Virus record (IMG/VR): IMGVR_UViG_3300049893_000864
Location: 1 to 54,417 of that record
DNA: 54,417 nt
Reading direction: 5' to 3' (one strand)
Origin: a virus
Under the pieces are notes generated by a model that was not told the origin of the DNA, searched no databases, and worked only from the letters and a program-made list of their open reading frames with translations. Positions within the stretch are counted from its first letter, which is position 1, and each line of letters starts with the position of its first letter. Positions 26,847 to 33,472 of this stretch are shown one piece after another. The translations under genes were made by a program, and so were the position numbers.

Positions 26847-26873
26847 GATTGCCCTTTGTCAGTGTATGTGTGC

Positions 26874-26902
26874 ATTATAGCACAAGGCGGAATAAATGTC
26901 AA
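26874..26902 (-). promoter_or_regulatory. Early sigma70 promoter P1 (TTGACA-17-TATAAT)
   Basis: Both hexamers are perfect consensus, the spacer is 17 bases and TGC precedes the -10 (extended -10). It drives 26499-26846 and probably the operon down to 21254. Confidence 0.92.
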
Positions 26903-27013
26903 CACCCTCGCTCCCAGAGGGAGAAAGGGTGGAATTTTGATCGAATTGATGTCAGTGCGCTACGTCATTCTCTCGCTTCATTCGTTGCCATGCCAACTTC
27001 TCGGATAGGGTCA

Positions 27014-27268
27014 TCAATCGTCATCGCCATCGTCATCGCCATCGTCAGCGGGCCAGTAGATACCGAGGGACTCGTATGTGCATTCGTCGGGCACATTCAA
27101 AACATCGTAATGGAATCCATCGCCGTCGCAACCGCAGTAATCAGGCCCGTATATTTCGCCCCTGTCATATCGTGCTTCTTGCTTTTTGATCCAATCCTCG
27201 TTGAATGTGTATTGAATCGCATACGACCCGTCGCCACAATCCTGCACCAGTAAATACAGCTTTCTCAC
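27014..27268 (-). CDS. Conserved acidic phage protein (LYLLVQDCGDGSYAI family)
   Basis: The 84-residue protein contains KLYLLVQDCGDGSYAIQYTF, a conserved phage pattern, and ends in an Asp-rich tail. The start is set at GTG 27268, seven bases after GGAG; GTG 27274 lies too close to it. It is the last gene of the run that starts at 28222. The tail could mimic nucleic acid or simply be solvent-exposed. Confidence 0.7.
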   Translation of the reverse strand: MRKLYLLVQDCGDGSYAIQYTFNEDWIKKQEARYDRGEIYGPDYCGCDGDGFHYDVLNVPDECTYESLGIYWPADDGDDDGDDD

Positions 27269-27293
27269 TTCCACTCTCCAGAGGGTTGTTCAA

Positions 27294-27410
27294 TCAGGTT
27301 TTGAGTAAGTCTACCATGATTTGTTCAGACATTGGTTGAACACTGCAAATTTCATTTGCAAGCTGTTCAGGAAAGAATTTTCTAATTCTGTCAATTGCAG
27401 TTTGATCCAT
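27294..27410 (-). CDS. Very small hypothetical protein
   Basis: The 38-residue frame (MDQTAIDRIRKFFPEQLANE and on to DLLKT) is helical. Its ATG overlaps the stop of the upstream gene (TAATG) and AAGGAAG lies about ten bases before it. This coupling and the tight fit before the next gene support it as real despite its size. Confidence 0.55.
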   Translation of the reverse strand: MDQTAIDRIRKFFPEQLANEICSVQPMSEQIMVDLLKT

Positions 27411-27745
27411 TACAAAACTTCCTTAAGAACACGCCAATCTACAAGCATATTATTATCAAATGTGATTTCAACAGGAATACCCTTGAGTTGTGTCACATCA
27501 CAAACCTTGGCATCCTGCATGATTTGATTCACCTTACGCATAGTCTTGGCGAATCCTGCATCACGATCAGCTTCGGTCCACTTGCAATGTTTGTCACACT
27601 TAATATCAAGTGACCAGCCTTCAGAAATAGTAGTTCCAACTCCCCAACCATCAGCAGAAAATTCAAGACTCAAACCAAATTGGCAATCTTGATAACCAAC
27701 ATAACCAAACTTTACTCCTGAAATCTTACCGAGCCTTTTTTCCAT
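27410..27745 (-). CDS. Conserved phage protein (ISGVKFGYVGYQD family)
   Basis: The 111-residue protein has ISGVKFGYVGYQDCQFGLSL, HCKWTEADRDAGFAKTMRKV and LKGIPVEITFDNNMLVDWR, all hallmarks of a family found in very many phages and prophages. The start at 27745 overlaps the upstream stop and has GGAGAAG; a longer frame with ATG at 27757 is less well supported. The function is unknown. Confidence 0.8.
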   Translation of the reverse strand: MEKRLGKISGVKFGYVGYQDCQFGLSLEFSADGWGVGTTISEGWSLDIKCDKHCKWTEADRDAGFAKTMRKVNQIMQDAKVCDVTQLKGIPVEITFDNNMLVDWRVLKEVL

Positions 27746-27990
27746 TATCTTCTCCATTGTTTGCCGCAATCCTCGCACACACGTTCCTCAATGCGGATCG
27801 GATACCGCATTCTGCCGGCATCGTGATATTCATTGTGAACGATTCTGACGTTATCGTGCGGACACATGCTGCGAATTTCAACGTCAACGGCAATCATCTG
27901 ACGTGCCAATTCGCCCATCTGACGTTCCAATGAACGTTGCGCTTTCTTAAGCGCAGCCTTTGCCGCACGAGCCTCATTGAGACTACGCAT
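27745..27990 (-). CDS. Small zinc-finger coiled-coil protein
   Basis: The 81-residue protein starts MRSLNEARAAKAALKKAQRS, a helical basic half, followed by CPHDNV and CEDCGKQW, a CPxxD...CxxC zinc finger typical of small phage proteins. GGAGGTCGAT precedes the ATG at 27990, which overlaps the end of the previous gene by eight bases. Confidence 0.7.
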   Translation of the reverse strand: MRSLNEARAAKAALKKAQRSLERQMGELARQMIAVDVEIRSMCPHDNVRIVHNEYHDAGRMRYPIRIEERVCEDCGKQWRR

Positions 27991-28222
27991 ATCGACCTCC
28001 GAACAATTCGAACTGAATGTCACCGATTTGATTCGCCAGCACCCGGTCGAGCTTCATCGACAACAGAGTATGCCCGACCAATGACCAGAAAAGGCAAACG
28101 TGCATGCTCGCATCCGAGTCACACACGGCCAAGGCCGACAGGTACTCACTATTCGCCGCCTCAAAGGGATGGCGATTATCGAAGTCCAGTCGGGCGGCAG
28201 TAGTCAGAATGGGGGAAGTCAT
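27983..28222 (-). CDS. Small hypothetical protein
   Basis: The 79-residue protein starts MTSPILTTAARLDFDNRHPF and is mostly helical. AGGTAAATC precedes the ATG and it is the first gene behind promoter P2. No family is recognised. Confidence 0.65.
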   Translation of the reverse strand: MTSPILTTAARLDFDNRHPFEAANSEYLSALAVCDSDASMHVCLFWSLVGHTLLSMKLDRVLANQIGDIQFELFGGRYA

Positions 28223-28254
28223 GATTTACCTAGTGATTGAATTACGATGATTGC

Positions 28255-28283
28255 ATTATCGCATAAAGGCGATTATTTGTCAA
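28255..28283 (-). promoter_or_regulatory. Early sigma70 promoter P2 (TTGACA-17-GATAAT)
   Basis: Consensus -35, 17-base spacer and extended TGC-GATAAT. It drives the five-gene run 28222 to 27014. Its -35 lies 14 bases past the end of the 28425 small gene. Confidence 0.9.
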
Positions 28284-28296
28284 GCCTATCGGTGGC

Positions 28297-28425
28297 TCAC
28301 TTCCGATTCCGACGAACCGGAGCCGAACGGAATTGCCTACGGAATTGCCAGCACGACATTGCCGCCAGCGTAGCGAACGGTGCGATCACGACTAGCAGGA
28401 TCAGGATCATGATTGAGAAGTTCAT
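28297..28425 (-). CDS. Tiny single-helix membrane protein
   Basis: The 42-residue frame (MNFSIMILILLVVIAPFATL then a basic tail WQFRRQFRSAPVRRNRK) is one membrane helix with a positive-inside C-terminus. CCGGAGTGATCAA precedes the ATG and it has its own promoter P3. It may act at the inner membrane, for example as a small inhibitor or holin-like peptide; the function is not known. Confidence 0.65.
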   Translation of the reverse strand: MNFSIMILILLVVIAPFATLAAMSCWQFRRQFRSAPVRRNRK

Positions 28426-28456
28426 TTGATCACTCCGGTTGATTTACGATGATTGC

Positions 28457-28485
28457 ATCATCGCACAAGGGCGATTATTTGTCAA
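28457..28485 (-). promoter_or_regulatory. Early sigma70 promoter P3 (TTGACA-17-GATGAT)
   Basis: Consensus -35 with a weaker -10 (GATGAT) and TGC extension. The -35 region supplies the last codons and stop (GVDK-stop) of the upstream 28475-28702 gene. Confidence 0.82.
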
Positions 28486-28702
28486 CCCCTAGTGCGACAC
28501 GCTTGCTCGCATAGTAATCGTTTCTGATCCGCCGATATTCGAGATCAACATCCGATTCGAACTTGTCGGACGGGACATCATAGGCCCATGCAATCAGGCC
28601 GGAATCGTCAATGCCCAAATCATTCGACCCAGACATGTAAGAGGAAAACATTTGCCGAGCTGCACGGGCGACTACCTCGGTGTATGTACGATAGGGCTTC
28701 AT
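28475..28702 (-). CDS. Small acidic hypothetical protein ending in GVDK
   Basis: The 75-residue protein (MKPYRTYTEVVARAARQMFS) is acidic with a helical N-terminus. GGAATCGTAA precedes the ATG and P4 drives it. Its C-terminus GVDK and stop are read from the GGGGTTGACAAATAA of promoter P3, a feature shared with two other genes in the island. Confidence 0.65.
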   Translation of the reverse strand: MKPYRTYTEVVARAARQMFSSYMSGSNDLGIDDSGLIAWAYDVPSDKFESDVDLEYRRIRNDYYASKRVALGVDK

Positions 28703-28732
28703 TTACGATTCCGATTGATTTACGATGATTGC

Positions 28733-28761
28733 ATTATCGCACAAGGGCGATTATTTGTCAA
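28733..28761 (-). promoter_or_regulatory. Early sigma70 promoter P4 (TTGACA-17-GATAAT)
   Basis: Consensus -35, 17-base spacer and TGC-GATAAT. It lies directly after a terminator and drives 28475-28702. Confidence 0.9.
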
Positions 28762-28766
28762 CCCCA

Positions 28767-28801
28767 CAAAAGCAAGAGGCCCGCAGTGCACTGCGGGCCT
28801 C
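28767..28801 (-). terminator. Rho-independent terminator with 11-bp perfect stem
   Basis: The minus strand reads GAGGCCCGCAG-TGCA-CTGCGGGCCTC then TTGCTTTTG. It ends the transcript of 29392-28909 just before promoter P4. The interval 28802-28908 between gene stop and hairpin holds only a short repeat of GTGAGCCACCGAT, also seen near 28290. Confidence 0.85.
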
Positions 28802-28908
28802 AACGACTCTCTAAGATTAACTAAACTGAAAAAGTTACATTAGCCCATCGGTGGCTCACCTCCGTGCGCCTATCTTAATTTGCTAATGATTAGCCTACAC
28901 TAGCGTAA

Positions 28909-29082
28909 TTACTTGCGAGTGCAAGTAATCGCACCACCAAGAACTAACGCTGCCGCCCATGTCCCGATGTTGTACGGAATTGCCAGCATTGGAAACAGCG
29001 TATTTAGCGCCCAAATTGTGGCAATCGGGCCGATTGCGATCAGCAAGATGATCAGCACGATTGCCAAGGTTGTTGCCTTCAT
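28909..29082 (-). CDS. Small two-helix membrane protein
   Basis: The 57-residue frame (MKATTLAIVLIILLIAIGPI to CTRK) has two membrane helices (about 5-23 and 26-52). AGGGGGTCGCA precedes the ATG at 29082. It is the second gene of the P5 transcript and is followed by a strong terminator. The function is unknown. Confidence 0.7.
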   Translation of the reverse strand: MKATTLAIVLIILLIAIGPIATIWALNTLFPMLAIPYNIGTWAAALVLGGAITCTRK

Positions 29083-29098
29083 TGCGACCCCCTATCGA

Positions 29099-29392
29099 TT
29101 AAAAGTCATCGCCATAATAACCGTAATCCTCGTCGGTGCCCCATCCTGCACTCGCCAGCACGTCGGCATCGGCCTCGGCATCCGAGTTGAACGGATCGAA
29201 CTCGCCGTCGCCCGCATCCATCACTACCTCGTAATTCACCAGCAGCGATTCCGCCAGCACTCGTTTGTACCGGCCCAGTTCATCGGAATACAACCCGTAG
29301 AATTCTCCACGATGATCCGATCCCTCGGCAAGGATTTCCCACTCCATGCCATCACCATCGACGACGATGGTGCCAAGTACGCATTTGCCCAT
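29099..29392 (-). CDS. Acidic hypothetical protein
   Basis: The 97-residue protein is very rich in Asp/Glu, with a C-terminus (GWGTDEDYGYYGDDF) that could mimic DNA. The start at ATG 29392 is set by CGGAGCAACAA and by promoter P5, whose predicted transcript starts at about 29416; an upstream in-frame ATG at 29434 would lie outside the transcript. Acidic early phage proteins are often inhibitors of host DNA-binding factors; that is inference only. Confidence 0.65.
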   Translation of the reverse strand: MGKCVLGTIVVDGDGMEWEILAEGSDHRGEFYGLYSDELGRYKRVLAESLLVNYEVVMDAGDGEFDPFNSDAEADADVLASAGWGTDEDYGYYGDDF

Positions 29393-29422
29393 TTGTTGCT
29401 CCGGTTGATTTACGATGATTGC

Positions 29423-29451
29423 ATTATCGCACAAGGGCGATTATTTGTCAA
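29423..29451 (-). promoter_or_regulatory. Early sigma70 promoter P5 (TTGACA-17-GATAAT)
   Basis: Consensus -35, 17-base spacer and TGC-GATAAT. It drives 29099-29392 and 28909-29082. Confidence 0.9.
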
Positions 29452-29460
29452 GTGGTCCGA

Positions 29461-29703
29461 TCAGGACTGATCGTATACCCATTCGCCCAATTGCGAGGCA
29501 AGTTCCGCCTCACGAGCGGGCCGAGCGTCCCGAATGTACGTTGCGAAGTCAAGGGAAACTTCCACCGTCGGCGCTGCCGTGTTGTCGAACGGGCCGAGGA
29601 CATTCTCGACCGTATCGACCATCGATTGCATCATCGACAGACACCCGCACAGCACGATGAACAATTCACCCGTTTCCCGCATCATGAATGTCCGAACAAA
29701 CAT
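29461..29703 (-). CDS. Small hypothetical protein
   Basis: The 80-residue acidic protein (MFVRTFMMRETGELFIVLCG) has GGAGTACAAAAA before its ATG and promoter P6. A helical first half with CGCLSMMQSM may be partly buried. No family is recognised. Confidence 0.6.
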   Translation of the reverse strand: MFVRTFMMRETGELFIVLCGCLSMMQSMVDTVENVLGPFDNTAAPTVEVSLDFATYIRDARPAREAELASQLGEWVYDQS

Positions 29704-29735
29704 TTTTTGTACTCCGATTGATTTACGATGATTGC

Positions 29736-29764
29736 ATTATCGCACAAGGGCGATTATTTGTCAA
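29736..29764 (-). promoter_or_regulatory. Early sigma70 promoter P6 (TTGACA-17-GATAAT)
   Basis: Consensus -35, 17-base spacer and TGC-GATAAT. It drives 29461-29703 and overlaps the space just after the first kinase-like gene. Confidence 0.9.
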
Positions 29765-29767
29765 CCC

Positions 29768-30412
29768 CTAGAATCCCAGCGGGTCAGTCACGACCAATTG
29801 ATTGCCACGGCGAACCATCACATTACCATCGTGAAAGTCGAGATGGCGACCCGTAACACCGGCAATCTTGATAACCAATTGCATCATCTCAAGTTCACTT
29901 GCCGACGGCGTATAACTAGTACCGTAGGCACCATAATTGAACAAGTCCAGCATCGCCCGCTGGACACGCAAAAAATGAGTATACAGAGGGTGCTGAGGCT
30001 TGCGAGAATCCCAGTAGTTGCCATAACCCACAAGCGACTCCAACCGTTCCATCACGGCGATATACACATAACCTCGCACCGATCCGGTATCATCCACAAA
30101 CTCAACAACCCGAATTTCATGGATGCGAGGCAGCATGGGATTACACTTCGCCGTGCCGGTAGAATACACTTCCACGATCCAATTGAAGTAGCCATCGGTC
30201 GCCCGAGCGTTGCCGATCTTGAAAACCACGTTGCTATCTTTTTTGGCCCATGCTGAACCGAAGCAACCGTTTCCGAGCATTTTGAATTTGCTCTTTTTCA
30301 TTTGGCCCATGTAATACTCGTAGAAATCGGTGTTTACGTGGCAAGGCAAATGGACACGGTGTACCGACGTACACTTTTCGATCAGCGATTCAAGGGCGGC
30401 GGAAATTGCCAT
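29768..30412 (-). CDS. Protein-kinase-like protein A
   Basis: The 214-residue protein shows kinase-fold landmarks in order: glycine loop GNGCFGSAW (47-55), candidate ATP lysine K65 (VVFKIG), hinge-like VMERLE (120-125), catalytic loop H190-x-D192-xxxx-N197 (RHLDFHDGNVMV) and a metal-binding DxG equivalent TDPLG (D210). It ends four residues after that Asp, so the activation segment and C-lobe helices that usually follow are missing. It is paralogous to the next gene upstream. Early expression from P7 recalls T7 gp0.7, which modifies host transcription. Catalytic activity is uncertain because of the short C-lobe. Confidence 0.72.
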   Translation of the reverse strand: MAISAALESLIEKCTSVHRVHLPCHVNTDFYEYYMGQMKKSKFKMLGNGCFGSAWAKKDSNVVFKIGNARATDGYFNWIVEVYSTGTAKCNPMLPRIHEIRVVEFVDDTGSVRGYVYIAVMERLESLVGYGNYWDSRKPQHPLYTHFLRVQRAMLDLFNYGAYGTSYTPSASELEMMQLVIKIAGVTGRHLDFHDGNVMVRRGNQLVVTDPLGF

Positions 30413-30447
30413 GATGTTTCGGATTGATGTTGAATTACGATGTTTGC

Positions 30448-30476
30448 ATTATGCCGGATATTCGATTATTTGTCAA
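30448..30476 (-). promoter_or_regulatory. Early sigma70 promoter P7 (TTGACA-17-CATAAT)
   Basis: Consensus -35, 17-base spacer and CATAAT. It drives kinase-like gene A. Confidence 0.88.
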
Positions 30477-30499
30477 CCCCTCCGTAAGTGATTGATCTA

Positions 30500-30529
30500 C
30501 AAAAGAAAAGGGCAGGGTCACACCCTGCC
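30500..30529 (-). terminator. Rho-independent terminator
   Basis: The minus strand reads GGCAGGG-TGTGA-CCCTGCC then CTTTTCTTTT. It ends the transcript of kinase-like gene B just before promoter P7. Confidence 0.88.
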
Positions 30530-30539
30530 AGCTGTCAGA

Positions 30540-31307
30540 TTATGCTACCGGATCAGTAATGACCAGTTGACCATCGGCCCGCATCATCACGTTGCCCCCA
30601 TGAATGTCATTGCCTCGCCGGGTCCGCTTGATAACCGAGACAATCAATTGTACTGCCGCATCGAACGCTTTTTTGTGCTGCTGCATTGACTTCTCAATCA
30701 CAGCCTTGATTTTCTTATTCTGTGGGGCAACTACATCCTGCACTCCCATAAAACCGAGTTTCATCGGTGCAACAGCCCGCACTTTTGGCTTGCGAGGCTT
30801 GCGATTACGGCGAACCCGATCAACCTCGCTATCGATATGCCCGATAACGTCCATCGGATCATAGTCGGGAAATTCAGCGAGCCGTTCCATCACGACTACG
30901 TATCCCGACTCACGCTGGCCGTGAACGATACTGATGGAATGAATGATCGGCAGAAACGGATTGGATTTCGATTTCGGATCGGAAAAGACAGCATAAACCC
31001 AATTCAGGTATCCATCATTCTCATCCGCTCCACCGACCTTGTATACAAGGTTGTTGGATTTGTTCAGATACGCAGTCCCGAACACACCACTACCAAGTCG
31101 TTTGAATTTGAGTTTTCGAATCGTTGAATGGATAGCGTCAGCACCGTACTTTTCCAGCGGGACGTTGAAGTGTTCGATACCATCCCAGAGGAATTCCCGC
31201 CCGCCACGACGTGCCGAGTCGTAAGACCGATCATCTCGCCAATCATATATCTCGCCCCGCTCAATCCTACACTCGGTGCATGAACAATAATTCGAAACGG
31301 TACGCAC
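30540..31307 (-). CDS. Protein-kinase-like protein B
   Basis: The 255-residue protein has a small N-terminal Cys cluster (CSCTEC, residues 8-13), glycine loop LGSGVFGTAY (71-80), lysine K90 (LVYKVG), hinge VVVMERL, an Arg/Lys-rich insert (164-202), catalytic loop D234-xxxx-N239 (GNDIHGGNVMM) and a terminal TDPVA (D252). The usual His of HRD is Gly here. Like its paralogue it stops right after the metal-binding Asp. It starts with GTG at 31307 behind AGGAAC. It probably arose by duplication with protein A; the inserts differ, so targets may differ. Confidence 0.72.
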   Translation of the reverse strand: MRTVSNYCSCTECRIERGEIYDWRDDRSYDSARRGGREFLWDGIEHFNVPLEKYGADAIHSTIRKLKFKRLGSGVFGTAYLNKSNNLVYKVGGADENDGYLNWVYAVFSDPKSKSNPFLPIIHSISIVHGQRESGYVVVMERLAEFPDYDPMDVIGHIDSEVDRVRRNRKPRKPKVRAVAPMKLGFMGVQDVVAPQNKKIKAVIEKSMQQHKKAFDAAVQLIVSVIKRTRRGNDIHGGNVMMRADGQLVITDPVA

Positions 31308-31342
31308 GTTTGTTCCTATGGTTATTTGGATACGATGGAAGC

Positions 31343-31371
31343 ATTATGCCAGAGGGAGCATTATTTGTCAA
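31343..31371 (-). promoter_or_regulatory. Early sigma70 promoter P8 (TTGACA-17-CATAAT)
   Basis: Consensus -35, 17-base spacer and TGG-CATAAT extended -10. It drives kinase-like gene B. Confidence 0.9.
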
Positions 31372-31396
31372 CCCCTCTGTAAGTCATTGATTGTAA

Positions 31397-31424
31397 ACAA
31401 AAATAAAGGGGCCATTGGCCCCTT
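31397..31424 (-). terminator. Rho-independent terminator
   Basis: The minus strand reads AAGGGGCC-AAT-GGCCCCTT then TATTTTTG. It ends the transcript of the 43-residue gene. Confidence 0.88.
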
Positions 31425-31451
31425 CTCTTGCCGGTAGGTTTTCCGGCGACC

Positions 31452-31583
31452 TTATTGTTTTGTTTCCTCGATTGCGTGAAGGAATTGGTAGTAGTCAACG
31501 AAGTCGAAGCTTCCACCATTTGCGATCACTCGCAGCATGTACGCTGCCAGATCAATCGCTTGCGCTTGAGTTAACTTGCTCAT
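31452..31583 (-). CDS. Tiny helical protein
   Basis: The 43-residue frame (MSKLTQAQAIDLAAYMLRVI to EETKQ) is helical and acidic. AAGGGG precedes the ATG. It has its own promoter (P9) and terminator, which argues that it is a real, independently expressed gene. The function is unknown. Confidence 0.72.
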   Translation of the reverse strand: MSKLTQAQAIDLAAYMLRVIANGGSFDFVDYYQFLHAIEETKQ

Positions 31584-31621
31584 TCGTTTACCCCTTGTTC
31601 GTTTACGTTTACGATGATTGC

Positions 31622-31650
31622 ATTATGCCCTAGTCTCGATTATTTGTCAA
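31622..31650 (-). promoter_or_regulatory. Early sigma70 promoter P9 (TTGACA-17-CATAAT)
   Basis: Consensus -35, 17-base spacer and CATAAT. It drives the 43-residue gene. Confidence 0.88.
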
Positions 31651-31677
31651 CCCCTCTGTAAGTGCCTGATTATAGAC

Positions 31678-31702
31678 AAAAAAAACCCAGCGTTGCGCTG
31701 GG
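31678..31702 (-). terminator. Rho-independent terminator
   Basis: The minus strand reads CCCAGCG-CAA-CGCTGGG followed by eight T. It ends the transcript of the 31749-31940 gene. Confidence 0.9.
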
Positions 31703-31748
31703 CTAATGCCGATTCGGCGATTGTCAATCTGACCGACTACGTTTTGTT

Positions 31749-31940
31749 CTAGACAATCGTTTTAGCAGAAGAGTGGATGCGAAGGACGCATTCGATATAC
31801 TTTGCCACAAATTCATCACTCAACGGGCCGGGAATCTTATCCATCTCATCAATTGCCACGTTCATCAGCAATTGACATTCCAGAATGCCACGCTCGGCAC
31901 GGGACAAAATATTCAGCACGTCGGTTTCGTACTTTTTCAT
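31749..31940 (-). CDS. Small helical hypothetical protein
   Basis: The 63-residue protein (MKKYETDVLNILSRAERGIL) is helical. AAGGATCATTCAA precedes the ATG, P10 drives it, and a strong terminator follows, making another single-gene unit. No family is recognised. Confidence 0.68.
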   Translation of the reverse strand: MKKYETDVLNILSRAERGILECQLLMNVAIDEMDKIPGPLSDEFVAKYIECVLRIHSSAKTIV

Positions 31941-31968
31941 TTGAATGATCCTTGTTTACGATGGTGCT

Positions 31969-31997
31969 ATACTAGCACCATCGGGATTTATTGTCAA
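31969..31997 (-). promoter_or_regulatory. Early sigma70 promoter P10 (TTGACA-17-TAGTAT)
   Basis: Consensus -35 and 17-base spacer, but a weaker -10 (TAGTAT). The TGA inside its TTGACA is the stop codon of the upstream GP88-like gene. Confidence 0.75.
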
Positions 31998-32722
31998 GCG
32001 GTCACTACCGCAACGGGAAACTTCACGAATCCCGTTTGATCTTTTTTCGCCTTGCCCTTTGCTTTCAGTCCGACGATAACGGGCCGAGGATCAAGGAAAC
32101 GCAAATCCGATTCGTCCCCATCGATAACCAGCAGACCATTATACGATTGCGGCAGACCATTGCCGAAAACCACGGCGACCGACATGCTGTTGTTGATCGC
32201 ATTCGTAACGTCAACGTCATTACCGTCGGCGGCAGAAAAAGTCAGATGGTAGTTAAGCGGCACATTGCGACCGGCAATCTTCGTATAATCGTAGAATTGC
32301 ACATCGGGAAACGCCGTCATGATGTTGCGAAACTCCACGCCATTGCGATAAACCCGAATCTTTTCAAATGCAATGTCTGACGTGCCGTTTAGACGAAAAA
32401 CCGGAGTCAGACCAAGCTTGGCAGATTGGCGCAGCGCCAATTCCACATCCTGAACCAATTGCGAAAGAAACAACGCACGTTGTTCGAAAAACATGCGAGT
32501 CTTGCGGATGCGAGCCTCTTGAATCGCATTAGTGTTTTCACCACGCTTGAACATACCGCCACGTCCGGCAATATTCAGACACGCAGCAGCGCAACCCGGA
32601 GTCGCTTTCGGGCACGTTTGATAGCCCGACAGCGTAGACGGCGCAAGGTGCAGAATGTAGGTATTGAAACCACGCACCATGCCCTTAACCGTTTTCGGAT
32701 TGCCAGTAGAGAGAAGCTTCAT
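31994..32722 (-). CDS. GP88-family phage protein with conserved Cys triad
   Basis: The 242-residue protein matches the phage GP88-type family: KGMVRGFNTYILHLAP, LSGYQTCPKATPGCAAACLN, IAGRGG, ARIRKTRMF and FRLNGTSDIAFE. Cys37, Cys44 and Cys48 (CX6CX3C) could hold a metal cluster, but the biochemical role of the family is not known to me. It has its own promoter P11. The ribosome binding site is weak (CGGA). The stop codon lies inside P10. Confidence 0.75.
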   Translation of the reverse strand: MKLLSTGNPKTVKGMVRGFNTYILHLAPSTLSGYQTCPKATPGCAAACLNIAGRGGMFKRGENTNAIQEARIRKTRMFFEQRALFLSQLVQDVELALRQSAKLGLTPVFRLNGTSDIAFEKIRVYRNGVEFRNIMTAFPDVQFYDYTKIAGRNVPLNYHLTFSAADGNDVDVTNAINNSMSVAVVFGNGLPQSYNGLLVIDGDESDLRFLDPRPVIVGLKAKGKAKKDQTGFVKFPVAVVTA

Positions 32723-32755
32723 TTGTTTGTCCGGTTGATTGGATACGATGGAAGC

Positions 32756-32784
32756 ATTATGCCACAGAGGGGATTATTTGTCAA
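32756..32784 (-). promoter_or_regulatory. Early sigma70 promoter P11 (TTGACA-17-CATAAT)
   Basis: Consensus -35, 17-base spacer and TGG-CATAAT. It drives the GP88-like gene. The TGA of TTGACA ends the upstream 32781-33005 gene. Confidence 0.9.
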
Positions 32785-33005
32785 CCCCTCGGTAAATCAC
32801 TGATTTCATTGAGATTATCAGGCATTGCCCCATGATAATCAATATACTCTGACAATTGATCGGAATCATATGCATCGATTCTCGTGAGATTGATACCGAT
32901 CAATTCCATTATTCTTGATGGCGAGAATCTATGATCCTCTGCTACCAATTGACCGTCGATGTAAAAACCTTGCCAATCATCGGCAACTACTAATGTGTAT
33001 GTCAT
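32781..33005 (-). CDS. Small acidic protein on a probably leaderless mRNA
   Basis: The 74-residue protein (MTYTLVVADDWQGFYIDGQL) is a small alpha/beta domain. The ATG begins seven bases after the -10 hexamer of P12, exactly where transcription should start, and no ribosome binding site can fit. No later in-frame start keeps the apparent domain. It should therefore be translated from a leaderless transcript. The last codons (PRG-stop) are read from promoter P11. Confidence 0.7.
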   Translation of the reverse strand: MTYTLVVADDWQGFYIDGQLVAEDHRFSPSRIMELIGINLTRIDAYDSDQLSEYIDYHGAMPDNLNEISDLPRG

Positions 33006-33011
33006 GGAAGC

Positions 33012-33040
33012 ATTATGCCACAGAGGGGATTATTTGTCAA
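33012..33040 (-). promoter_or_regulatory. Early sigma70 promoter P12 (TTGACA-17-CATAAT)
   Basis: Consensus -35, 17-base spacer and TGG-CATAAT. The expected start site coincides with the A of the 33005 ATG. Confidence 0.88.
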
Positions 33041-33070
33041 CCCCCTCTGTAAGTGTCTGATTTACAACGT

Positions 33071-33472
33071 CTATTCCAATGCCCGACGGTATTGTTGCTC
33101 GATGGGCCATGCTGCACGACGTTGATATGCAATCAATTTGCGTGGAGTCGTGGCGATGAAACCCAATTTAAATGCGCTATCGTCGCCCATCAAACCATCC
33201 CATTTACGAAAGAGAATTTTCTCATACCCGAATTGGGTAGCGGTCACGTCAACTACATAACCTTGCACGACACAAAACGCATGTCCACTGTTGATATTGA
33301 CAACAACATCGGGCACACCCGCCGCCTGTAACATTGACTGCAATTTGTATGCACACACGGCACACATGCAGCACATGTCCGACCATGCTCCATACCTGCG
33401 CCAATGAGCCTCGGCCCATTGGCGCACAACCGTAGCGACGCCTCGGACGAATTGCTGTGTTGATTTATTCAT
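33071..33472 (-). CDS. Possible cysteine peptidase / transglutaminase-like protein
   Basis: The 133-residue protein has a Cys cluster (MCCMCAVCAYKLQSML; Cys34, 35, 37, 40), then GHAFCVVQGYVVDVTATQFG with His64 and Asp75. The order Cys, His, Asp with the HAF...VDVTATQF signature resembles papain/transglutaminase-like folds. If real, Cys40 or Cys37 at the start of a helix would be the nucleophile. No detailed family match is made, and a zinc-binding role of the cysteines is an alternative. It is the second frame behind P13, coupled to a 20-residue leader frame. Confidence 0.6.
   Translation of the reverse strand: MNKSTQQFVRGVATVVRQWAEAHWRRYGAWSDMCCMCAVCAYKLQSMLQAAGVPDVVVNINSGHAFCVVQGYVVDVTATQFGYEKILFRKWDGLMGDDSAFKLGFIATTPRKLIAYQRRAAWPIEQQYRRALE

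Noticed and set aside
26904-27013. CTCCCTCTGGGAG palindrome as a terminator
   Set aside because: No T run follows on either strand, so it is not supported as a terminator; nothing else is seen in this gap.
29732-30256. A 174-residue plus-strand open frame
   Set aside because: It lies antisense to kinase-like gene A, which has kinase motifs, a promoter and a supported start; the plus frame has no binding site or recognisable motif.
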